Source: a virus. Taken from it: 56,552 nt of DNA. The DNA is taken from positions 1 to 56,552 of the IMG/VR virus record IMGVR_UViG_3300009553_000027; one strand, 5' to 3'. Within the stretch, counting starts at the first letter, position 1. Each line of letters opens with the position of its first letter. The notes below the pieces were generated by a model. The model did no database searches and was not told where the DNA came from. It saw only the letters and a program-made list of their open reading frames with translations. Below are positions 24,999 to 32,538 of this stretch, one piece after another. Position numbers and translations under genes: made by a program.

Positions 24999-26221
24999 TG
25001 CAACGCTCCCCACGCTGGGACGCGGCGATCGCGTCGTCGGGCCGGATGGTCACCCTCGCGTCGATCCTGTACGGCGGCGTGCCGGTGCTCCGCGATCTGT
25101 CGATCGTGGCCGGCTCCGTGGTGCAAGACACGACAGCGGCGTCGCGCGGCCGGTGTGATGTGCAGCTCGCCGAACCGACGCTGATCCCTGCAGATCTCGG
25201 TGACCCGCTGTCACCGGACGGTTACGAGATCGTGCTCGAACGCGGCGTCGTCTACCGCTCAGCCCGGGCGGCGTCGTCACGCGCGACGCTCACCGCGCTT
25301 GTCACCGAAGACGGCGACGTGCTCGTCACCGAGGACGGCGACGTCATCGGCTGGCCGCTCATCCGGTATTCGCCGGCGATCGACGCTGTGATCGAGACCA
25401 AACCGCTCGGCGTGTTCCCCATCCAGGACTCGCTCATCGACGGCGTCACGCTTCTCACCTCGATCTCGGCACTCGACCGGTCGCAACGAGTCCGCGACGC
25501 GATGCTCGAAGACGACTACCCGATCGCCGGCGGGACACCATTCACCGACGCGATCCGCACACTGATCGACTTCTGCGTGCCCGGCCTCGAGTTCGACTTC
25601 GTGGACTGCCCTCACGTCACCCCGCCGCTGGTGCTCCCGGCGTTCAGCGACCCGTTCGACCACGCGCAGCTGATGGCCCGCTCGGTCGGCATGGAGCTGT
25701 TCTTCAACGGCTACGGGCGGCCTGTGCTGCGCCCCGAGCTCGACGTGCGCACCGCCGCCCCGGTGACGACGATCGCCGAGGGCGACGGGCAGACGCTGAA
25801 GGCGATCAGCATGAGGCGTGATCGGACGAAGTCGTACAACCGGTGGATCGCGATCGGGAACAACTCGGCGAACACCACCCAGTACCGCGGTGTCGCAACC
25901 GACGACGATCCGTCGTCGCCGAGCTACTACTACGGCCGGTTCGGCCGCAAGCCGGCGCCGCCGTTCAAGTCGACGCTCATCGGATCGCAGGCGCAGGCCG
26001 AAGCCGCGGCGTACGCCAAGCTGATCGGTGGGCTCGGGATCGCCCGCGAGCTGTCCGCCGAAGCGACGACGAACCCGGCGCTCGAAGCCGGCGACCCGAT
26101 CCTGTTCAAGCGTGAGCGGATCGGGGTCAACGAGGTCCACATCGCCGACAGCATCACCACCGGTCTCGGCGCCGAAGAAGGCCAGACGTTCCAATGCCGG
26201 GCGCGACAGCTCGCGGCATGA
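24998..26221 (+). CDS. DUF5047-like baseplate hub/tail protein (407 aa)
   Basis: The ATG at 24998 shares its A with the upstream TGA; a GTG at 24995 is possible. The start MQRSPRWDAAIASSGRMVTL, LRDLSIVAGSVVQDTTAASR and RCDVQL is characteristic of DUF5047 proteins of actinophages. The later part, MRRDRTKSYNRWIAIGNNSA and EATTNPALEAGDPILFKRER, resembles hub proteins (gp27/Tal-like fold). It likely forms the baseplate centre that anchors the fibres. Confidence 0.75.
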   Translation: MQRSPRWDAAIASSGRMVTLASILYGGVPVLRDLSIVAGSVVQDTTAASRGRCDVQLAEPTLIPADLGDPLSPDGYEIVLERGVVYRSARAASSRATLTALVTEDGDVLVTEDGDVIGWPLIRYSPAIDAVIETKPLGVFPIQDSLIDGVTLLTSISALDRSQRVRDAMLEDDYPIAGGTPFTDAIRTLIDFCVPGLEFDFVDCPHVTPPLVLPAFSDPFDHAQLMARSVGMELFFNGYGRPVLRPELDVRTAAPVTTIAEGDGQTLKAISMRRDRTKSYNRWIAIGNNSANTTQYRGVATDDDPSSPSYYYGRFGRKPAPPFKSTLIGSQAQAEAAAYAKLIGGLGIARELSAEATTNPALEAGDPILFKRERIGVNEVHIADSITTGLGAEEGQTFQCRARQLAA

Positions 26222-26448
26222 CCGGCAAACGACACACCGACCGTCTCCTCGAAGCCCTCGCCCGTCTCAACGAGACCCCGCGCCTCGAGTACGGCACCGT
26301 GACGTCGACCGCACCGTTCAAGGTGCTGCTCGACGCCGCAGAGACGCCCGCGCCGGCCACGAAACCGGCCGCCTACGCGCCCGTGAACGGTGATCGTGTC
26401 GCGCTGCTGCTGACCGGCGCGGACCGCCTCGTCCTGTTCAAAATCTGA
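26218..26448 (+). CDS. Small OB-fold-like baseplate protein (76 aa)
   Basis: It starts as ATGA. The pattern YGTVTSTAPFKVLLDAAETP, then APVNGDRVALLLTGADRLVLF reads as a small OB barrel, the type of cap/spike accessory often encoded after the hub gene in actinophages. Function is inferred from fold and position. Confidence 0.65.
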   Translation: MTGKRHTDRLLEALARLNETPRLEYGTVTSTAPFKVLLDAAETPAPATKPAAYAPVNGDRVALLLTGADRLVLFKI

Positions 26449-26467
26449 TGAGAAGGGGAGTGATGCG

Positions 26468-29341
26468 ATGCCGGTGACGACCGTGACGGCGATCCTCGAT
26501 CTCGACGACGCCGATGCCCTCGACGGTGAGGAGTTCGTCGCCGGCGTGCAGAACGGGCAGACGGTCAAGATTCGGACCGGAGATCTGGTGCCGCTCGCCG
26601 ACACACCCACCGCACAGCGGTACACCGCGCCGATCCTGTTCGAGCTCGGCTCCGACACCGCGCCGCTCACGACCGGCACGAAGTGGACCGGACGGATGCC
26701 GTTCGGTCTGATCCCGACCGCGGTGAAGGCCAGCTCGATCACCCCGTCCACATCAGGGCAGTGGACCGTCGACATCCTGATCGCCGGCGTGTCGATCTTC
26801 TCGACGCCGTTGACGGTCGACGCCGGTGACACCACCTCGCTCGACGCCACCATCCCCGCCGTGATCTCGTCGACCGGGATCGCGGACGACACCGAGATCA
26901 CGGTCGTGGTCACCGCGGCCGGCTCCGGAATGCTCGGCGCGAAGGCGTGGCTGATCGGCACCCGCGACGACACGATCGTCTCCACACCGCCGGTGGTCGA
27001 TACGTCGAGGATCGCCGAGAGCTTCGACAGCGGCACCGACGGCGAAGAAGCGAACGAGCTCACGACCAGCTGGGACTCGTCGTCCGGTTCAGGGACGCTG
27101 ACGCACACGTCGCTCGATTCGATCGACGGTGGCTCCGCGCTGCGAATCTTCGGCGATACCGAGCATCGCGGACGCTGGGTGCTTCCCGTCGATCCAGTCC
27201 GGCGCAAGCGCCACTACTGGCAGCTCCGTCAGGCACCGTCCGAGCAGACATTCAACGTGCAGGTCTACGCGGGCGACCACACGACCGTCGCCTACCAGTT
27301 CGGCGTCGACGAGAACCGCCACGTCTACCTGCAGGACGGCACCACCGGCACCGGAACCCACGACGACCTGTCGGCGTTCGGGCTGTCGCTCGGCGACTGG
27401 TACGCCATCGAAGAGAACGCCGTCGGCGGCGACGAGGTCCGGATCGCGTTCTACACCGGCGCGAACATCAACAACACCGGCGAGGTCGGCGCCGTCGGGG
27501 TCCTGTCGATCGACGTCACCGCGGTCAGCTTCTCCGACGTCGAAGTCGGGCTGATGGACGACATCCCGGGCGGCGGCACCGTGGTGCCAGCGAACCTCGT
27601 CAACGAGCCGTTCACCCACACCGTGAACGGCACGACGGTCACCGCGGCATTGCTCACCGCGACCGACATGACCGGCACCGGGGTCCTCACCTTCGCTGTC
27701 GGATCGTTCCTCAACGGCGACACCTCCGGCCTCCTCATCAACATCACCGGATCCCGCTATGCCCGCTACAACAAGCCGCTCCACACCCACCACTTCGCCC
27801 GCGGCCGCATCCTCTACACGTCGGCACCGACAGGTTCGACGAGCTGGTTCAACCAGATCCGCAACGGCGACAACTCGCTCACCGCCTACCAAGTCGGCAT
27901 CGGCACCGACGGCAAGCTGAAGCTCCGCGACCTCATCTCAGGCACCGGATCCAGCGCGATCACCGCAACGACAGCGTTCACCACCGCCACCGAATACGAG
28001 ATCCTGATCGACGCCCCCGGCGGCGGCAAGCCGACGATCACCATCTACGACGGCGCCACGATCGACGCCGACCCGTCCGGCGCCACCCCGCTCGAGACGC
28101 ACACGATGGTCAACGACCTCACCGAGGCCGACTTCAGCAACGAGCACCTCGGCCAGATGTCCGCCGTCACCGGTGCCCCGAGCTACAAGATCCTCCGCTG
28201 GGCGTCATCGGACACAGCGATGCCGTCGCATCCGAACGTGATCGGTTCCAGCCCGATCGATCTCCTCATCGATCACTGGTTCGAAGACGCCAACGTGATG
28301 CCCGACCCCTATCCGGTGAGCATCCCCGACGATCCCGGCAACACCTTCGTCGACTCCAACAACATGCCCGTCACCGGCTGCTGGTGGGGCGCACACACAC
28401 CCCCGGCCGGCGCCCAAGGGATGACCCAAGCCGGGCTCAACCTGTGGATGGCGTTCGCGCGCCGCCGGCCCGACGTGCTGCACTTCTACAAGTCCGGCGC
28501 GAACTGGGACGGCATCCTCACCGCGAACGAACGCTCGATGCTGGAACCCGCCGGCGCCGCCCGGGCGATCCCGATGTTCAACTGGAAGATCGCCAGCAAT
28601 CGCAGCTTCGCGTCGGTCGCTGCGGGCGGAAACGACGCGATCATCACCACCTGGGCGGGCAACATCAGCCAGTACCCGTGGATCGTGCTGATCGCTCTCG
28701 AACACGAGCCCGACAACAACTCGAACCGCGGCGACCCGGGCTACACCGACGCCGACTACGTCGCGATGTGGCGGCACATCGTGCAACTCGCCCGCGCGAA
28801 CGGTGCGACGAACGTCCGCTGGGTTTGGAACATGACCGGCTACTCGTCGTGGGCCCTCACTGCGGACGGCGACGGCTACATGGCGCTGTGGCCCGGCGAT
28901 GACGTCGTCGACATCATCGCCGGCAACCCGTACTTCCAGTCGACCAACCGGATCGACTTCGGGCTCGGCACCAGCGGCGGCTCACCACGATCGCTCATCA
29001 ACGAGAACGTCGACGGGCCATCGGGCTGGCCCGGGTTCTACACGTTCGCGACCACCGCACACCCTGCAGTCGGTGGCGGCTACTCGTACTCGGGCACGAA
29101 ACCGTTCGCGCTGCTCGAGTGGGGCACCTGGTTCGACGTGATGACCGACACGCAATGTGCGGATCGGATCCGCACGATCGCCGACCAGATCGAGCTGTTC
29201 CCGCGCTGCAAGATGCTGCTCCACTGGAACAACAACCAGGACCACATGAACCACATCGACGGGCACACGCTGTCTGAGGACGCGTTCGGTGACGTCGGCG
29301 AGCTCGCCTGGTTCAACGTGGGCACGGTGAACGCACGATGA
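26468..29341 (+). CDS. Tail spike with GH26-type glycoside hydrolase domain (957 aa)
   Basis: The N-terminal 180 residues resemble a fibre-to-baseplate attachment domain. Two similar jelly-roll modules follow (about residues 180-370 and 375-590), each with an F..Y..GVD/GTDG...L.D motif and a VSFSDVEVGLM or ADFSNEHLGQM end. Residues about 600-957 look like a clan A (beta/alpha)8 enzyme of family GH26: ALEHEPDNN (candidate acid/base Glu747), VRWVWNMTGYSSW, WPGDDVVDIIAGNPY, and ALLEWGTW (candidate nucleophile Glu884). GH26 enzymes cut beta-mannan or related glycans, so this spike probably degrades a host surface polysaccharide. The substrate is unknown. Confidence 0.75.
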   Translation: MPVTTVTAILDLDDADALDGEEFVAGVQNGQTVKIRTGDLVPLADTPTAQRYTAPILFELGSDTAPLTTGTKWTGRMPFGLIPTAVKASSITPSTSGQWTVDILIAGVSIFSTPLTVDAGDTTSLDATIPAVISSTGIADDTEITVVVTAAGSGMLGAKAWLIGTRDDTIVSTPPVVDTSRIAESFDSGTDGEEANELTTSWDSSSGSGTLTHTSLDSIDGGSALRIFGDTEHRGRWVLPVDPVRRKRHYWQLRQAPSEQTFNVQVYAGDHTTVAYQFGVDENRHVYLQDGTTGTGTHDDLSAFGLSLGDWYAIEENAVGGDEVRIAFYTGANINNTGEVGAVGVLSIDVTAVSFSDVEVGLMDDIPGGGTVVPANLVNEPFTHTVNGTTVTAALLTATDMTGTGVLTFAVGSFLNGDTSGLLINITGSRYARYNKPLHTHHFARGRILYTSAPTGSTSWFNQIRNGDNSLTAYQVGIGTDGKLKLRDLISGTGSSAITATTAFTTATEYEILIDAPGGGKPTITIYDGATIDADPSGATPLETHTMVNDLTEADFSNEHLGQMSAVTGAPSYKILRWASSDTAMPSHPNVIGSSPIDLLIDHWFEDANVMPDPYPVSIPDDPGNTFVDSNNMPVTGCWWGAHTPPAGAQGMTQAGLNLWMAFARRRPDVLHFYKSGANWDGILTANERSMLEPAGAARAIPMFNWKIASNRSFASVAAGGNDAIITTWAGNISQYPWIVLIALEHEPDNNSNRGDPGYTDADYVAMWRHIVQLARANGATNVRWVWNMTGYSSWALTADGDGYMALWPGDDVVDIIAGNPYFQSTNRIDFGLGTSGGSPRSLINENVDGPSGWPGFYTFATTAHPAVGGGYSYSGTKPFALLEWGTWFDVMTDTQCADRIRTIADQIELFPRCKMLLHWNNNQDHMNHIDGHTLSEDAFGDVGELAWFNVGTVNAR

Positions 29342-29604
29342 CCACCCACATGGAACCGATCAGCGTCGACGAAGCCGTCTCGGCCATCGCCGCGGCCAAC
29401 ACCGTCGAGCGGCTCGTCTGGGCCGAGGGCACCGCGAGAGGAGCAGCGCTGGCCGCGATGACCGTCGACGAGGTCGTCGCTGTCGCGCGAGCCGCGACTG
29501 TCCGTCAGTGGGTGATGGTCGGCCGCGGCCGATTCCAGCTGCGCATGGAGACCGCCGACGAAGCGTTCCTGCTTCCCACGGTCACAGCGCCCGCCGACAC
29601 CTGA
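29338..29604 (+). CDS. Hypothetical protein after the spike gene (88 aa)
   Basis: It overlaps the spike stop as ATGA. The protein is helical with repeated Ala-Val helices (SVDEAVSAIAAANTVERLVW, TVDEVVAVARAATVRQWVMV): each half begins with (S/T)VDE(A/V)V, suggesting an internal duplication. No family recognised; it may be a spike chaperone. Confidence 0.65.
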   Translation: MTTHMEPISVDEAVSAIAAANTVERLVWAEGTARGAALAAMTVDEVVAVARAATVRQWVMVGRGRFQLRMETADEAFLLPTVTAPADT

Positions 29605-29660
29605 ACGAACTCCGCCACGCGTTCGCGCCGTGGTGATGACCATCGACAGAGGAGCTCTCC

Positions 29661-30320
29661 ATGGCCACATCGGCACTCGCCGGCGTCCCGTACCCCGACG
29701 CGACCGATCTCGTCGGCTACGGGCCTGGCGCGTTCGAAACGATGATCGAGGCGCTCGAGAAGCTGTCGCTGCTCCGCTTCGCGACCGCGGTCGCGCGTGA
29801 CGCTGCGATCCCTTCGCCCGAGGCAGGGATGTTCACGTTCCTCACGACGCCGAAGCAGATCACCCTGTACGACGGGAGCGTCTGGATCATCATCGCCGAG
29901 AAGACGCGGCCGGTGGTTGGTCTCCGCAAGTCCACTCTTCAGTCGATCCCGAACACCACCGCGACCGCGGTCACGTTCGACGTCGAGGACGGCGACGCGC
30001 AGGCGATGCACGCGTCCGGATCGGCGACGATCACGATCCCACGGACTGGGCTGTGGCTGGTCGGATACCAGTTCGAGTTCGCAGGCAACAACAACGGCAC
30101 CCGCGCCACCTGGATCGACTTCAACGCGCTCGGCGTCCGCTACGCCTACAGCGAGCAGACGAACGGGTCGGTCACTGCGAACACCGTGAACACGGCGATG
30201 GGCATGTTCGCATTCAACGCTGGCGACACGTTCCAGCTGATCGCGTACCAGTCTTCGGGTGGGGCGCTCAACGGCGGAGCCTATGCATGGCTCACCGCGA
30301 CGTGGATCGGCGGCCTATGA
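29661..30320 (+). CDS. Tail fibre/receptor-binding protein with C1q-like domain (219 aa)
   Basis: An RBS-like GAGGAG precedes the ATG. The N-terminal 85 residues (DLVGYGPGAFETMIEALEKL, then FTFLTTPKQITLYDGSVWII) are a short fibre-type module. Residues 90-219 read as a ten-strand jelly roll of C1q/TNF type (AVTFDVEDGDAQAMHASGSA, TIPRTGLWLVGYQFEF, FNAGDTFQLIAYQSSGG), common at fibre tips. Likely a trimeric receptor-binding tip. Confidence 0.65.
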   Translation: MATSALAGVPYPDATDLVGYGPGAFETMIEALEKLSLLRFATAVARDAAIPSPEAGMFTFLTTPKQITLYDGSVWIIIAEKTRPVVGLRKSTLQSIPNTTATAVTFDVEDGDAQAMHASGSATITIPRTGLWLVGYQFEFAGNNNGTRATWIDFNALGVRYAYSEQTNGSVTANTVNTAMGMFAFNAGDTFQLIAYQSSGGALNGGAYAWLTATWIGGL

Positions 30321-31207
30321 CCGCGCTGCCGATCGTCCAAGTCGTCCGACCCTCCGACCTACTCGGTGTCACCAACGGCCAGCTCGACCCGTCCCTGCTC
30401 GTCACGATCGGCCCGCGTGGGCAGCTCCACCATCTCGCCGCCCGCGCGTGGCGTGCACTGGTCGCCGCGGCGACCGCCGACGGGGTGCCGCTCACCTACA
30501 GCTATGGCGGCACCTACCGCACGCTCGCCGACCAGGCCACGCTGTTCCGCCAGCGGTACACGCTCAACCTCCTCGTCGGCCGCCCGACGAAGCTGTGGAA
30601 CGGGCAGCTCTGGTACCAGCTCCCGAACACCGCGATGGCCGCAGTGCCTGGCACCTCGAACCATGGGCTCGGTCTCGCCGTCGACACGGCCACCGATTCC
30701 GACTGGTCCGACGGGCTCGGCCCCGACGACGCCGTATCGATCGCACCGCATCTCGGCTGGCTCGCGGCGAACGCGCCGCGCTTCGGGTGGTCATGGGAGA
30801 ACACCGAGATCTGGCACATCCGGTACGTCGTCGGTGACCGCATCCCCGACGCCGTCGCAGCGTTCGAGAAGGCCACCAACCCACGACCGGCGCCAACCCC
30901 CGCTCCGCCCCCCGACGAACACGAGGACGACGACGACATGTACCAGCTGATCCGGTTCAAAGGCTTCTGGCTCGAAATCCTGCAGACCCCGAGCGGGTTC
31001 CTGTGCGGCTCCCGCGAGCAGGCACCCGAGTGGCGGCGTAAGTACGGCGTCACCGCGGACCCGCCCTCCGCTCATGCCGACCTCGCGACCGACGGCAAGA
31101 TCGCGCTCCCCATCGACCCCACCGCGAATCCGGCCATGTTCAAGTCGGCGAAGACGCTGCTCGGCCTCGACGACAGCGATCTTGCGCCGAACGGCGCCAA
31201 CGTCTGA
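30317..31207 (+). CDS. Endolysin, M15 D-Ala-D-Ala carboxypeptidase type (296 aa)
   Basis: The zinc peptidase signature is present: SNHGLGLAVD (SxHxxGxAxD, two metal ligands) and the later WENTEIWHIRY (third His). YSYGGTYRTLADQATLFRQR is the usual substrate-side helix and matches VanY/M15 endolysins. A Pro-rich acidic linker (about residues 195-210) leads to a C-terminal module (DMYQLIRFKGFWLEILQTPS) that may bind the cell wall. It cleaves peptidoglycan peptide stems at lysis. It starts in an ATGA overlap and is followed by membrane proteins, forming a lysis cassette. Confidence 0.8.
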   Translation: MTALPIVQVVRPSDLLGVTNGQLDPSLLVTIGPRGQLHHLAARAWRALVAAATADGVPLTYSYGGTYRTLADQATLFRQRYTLNLLVGRPTKLWNGQLWYQLPNTAMAAVPGTSNHGLGLAVDTATDSDWSDGLGPDDAVSIAPHLGWLAANAPRFGWSWENTEIWHIRYVVGDRIPDAVAAFEKATNPRPAPTPAPPPDEHEDDDDMYQLIRFKGFWLEILQTPSGFLCGSREQAPEWRRKYGVTADPPSAHADLATDGKIALPIDPTANPAMFKSAKTLLGLDDSDLAPNGANV

Positions 31208-31216
31208 GCCGAGCGG

Positions 31217-31624
31217 GTGAACAACTGGCTCCCGTACGCCGCAGCGATCCTGTCCGGTGTCGCAGCGGTCATCGGCAGTGTCGCCGGCTGGCAGACCTAT
31301 CGGACGAAGAAGCTCGCAGACGCCCGCGCCGCACAGGTCGCCGAGGTCCAGATCGGGCTGACTGCGTTGAAGGCCGCGCTCGAACGATCCGACACCGAAC
31401 GCGCCCAGCTGCTCGCCGACCGCGACGATCTGCGCGCCCGGCTCGACCAGGAAGAGCGCCGCACAGCACGGCTCGGCGGAGAGCTGCGCAACGTCCGCGG
31501 TGAACTCGCCAGCCAACGCGACTCGTTCACCCAGCAGCTGAAAGCGCAGACAGCCATCATCGACGCCCTCGCGGCGCAGGTCATCAGTCTCGGCGGGCAA
31601 CCCATCAACGGAGGTACCCGATGA
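31217..31624 (+). CDS. Membrane-anchored coiled-coil protein of the lysis cassette (135 aa)
   Basis: A GTG start is followed by one membrane segment (WLPYAAAILSGVAAVIGSVA), then a long coiled coil (residues about 30-120, many Glu/Arg/Leu heptads). One N-terminal membrane span plus a long coiled coil resembles the inner-membrane spanin/Rz architecture, but also generic holin-associated proteins. An outer-membrane partner is not expected in a monoderm host, so a holin-regulatory role is as likely. Confidence 0.6.
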   Translation: MNNWLPYAAAILSGVAAVIGSVAGWQTYRTKKLADARAAQVAEVQIGLTALKAALERSDTERAQLLADRDDLRARLDQEERRTARLGGELRNVRGELASQRDSFTQQLKAQTAIIDALAAQVISLGGQPINGGTR

Positions 31625-32253
31625 CCGATGATCGCCGCGTCGAAGACAGCGGTCCCGCCGACGGCGTCGAGCGCCGCATACGCCAGCGCCGTGCCGGGGC
31701 CCGGACCGGACCGGAGTTCACCGACCAGCTCCTCACCGAAGCCGGCGCCGTCGAACTCGAGCAGCACGTTCGGATCGCACAGGCCTCGGCCAGACGGTGG
31801 ATGGCGATCTTCGGTGTCTGCGGCGGAGTCTGCGTCGCGCTGGCGCTCGTGATCTCGGTGTGGGTGATCCAGGATCGCAACAGCAGCGGCCGCGAGACAC
31901 GCCACACCGTCCAGAACCTCACCGACCAGGTCGAGACGCTCACAGGGCAGCTGAACGAGGCGCAACGGACCCTCGACGCGTCGCGGGTCAACGAGACAGA
32001 GCAGGGCCAGTGCGAACTGAAGTGGGCGGCGCTCACGAGGATCGCTTCGCAGGACTACTTCGCGGCGCTCGGCGATCTCGTTGTCACCGGTGTCAGCACA
32101 CCACGCGACGAGGCGAGGATCACGGCGGCGATCAACGAGCTCGTCGACAAGTCCGCCGACTACCACGACGCCGTCGAACGCATCAACGCGTGGGCCGCGC
32201 TGCCGACCGAGTCGCAGCTGCCGTGCCCGGTCACTGACGACCAACTCCGCTGA
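31621..32253 (+). CDS. Single-pass membrane protein of the lysis cassette (210 aa)
   Basis: It starts as ATGA. The first 55 residues are charged and probably cytoplasmic (ERRIRQRRAGARTGPEFTDQ). One membrane segment follows at about residues 60-82 (WMAIFGVCGGVCVALALVIS), then a coiled coil and a helical outer domain with two Cys (QGQCELKW and LPCPV) that could form a disulfide. No family recognised; the location between endolysin and holin suggests a lysis role. Confidence 0.6.
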   Translation: MTDDRRVEDSGPADGVERRIRQRRAGARTGPEFTDQLLTEAGAVELEQHVRIAQASARRWMAIFGVCGGVCVALALVISVWVIQDRNSSGRETRHTVQNLTDQVETLTGQLNEAQRTLDASRVNETEQGQCELKWAALTRIASQDYFAALGDLVVTGVSTPRDEARITAAINELVDKSADYHDAVERINAWAALPTESQLPCPVTDDQLR

Positions 32254-32275
32254 CCCTCCGGAAGGGGACCAGATC

Positions 32276-32527
32276 ATGAAGAAGCTGATCGCACGTATCC
32301 GCGTTCTGCTCACCGCCGCACCGACCTGGCTCGCTGCAGCCGGCGCCGGCGTCGAGGTCGTCGTCCAGGAGGTCGCCGACGAGCTCCCACACGGATGGCA
32401 GGACGACTGGCTCCGATGGGGCGGCGGGGTCCTCGTCGTGATCGGCGTCGCGCAACGCATCGTCCGCCGAGTCACCCCAGTCCCGCCGGCACAACGCGGT
32501 CTCCTGCCAACATCCGACGAAGGCTGA
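32276..32527 (+). CDS. Holin-like protein (83 aa)
   Basis: GAAGGGG precedes the ATG. The protein has a basic N-terminus (MKKLIARIRVLL) and two hydrophobic segments, TAAPTWLAAAGAGVEVVV and WGGGVLVVIGVAQRIV, separated by a short acidic amphipathic stretch, with a basic tail. Small two-span proteins with this charge pattern after an endolysin gene are usually holins that open the membrane at lysis. Confidence 0.65.
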   Translation: MKKLIARIRVLLTAAPTWLAAAGAGVEVVVQEVADELPHGWQDDWLRWGGGVLVVIGVAQRIVRRVTPVPPAQRGLLPTSDEG

Positions 32528-32538
32528 GCGCGCCCGCC

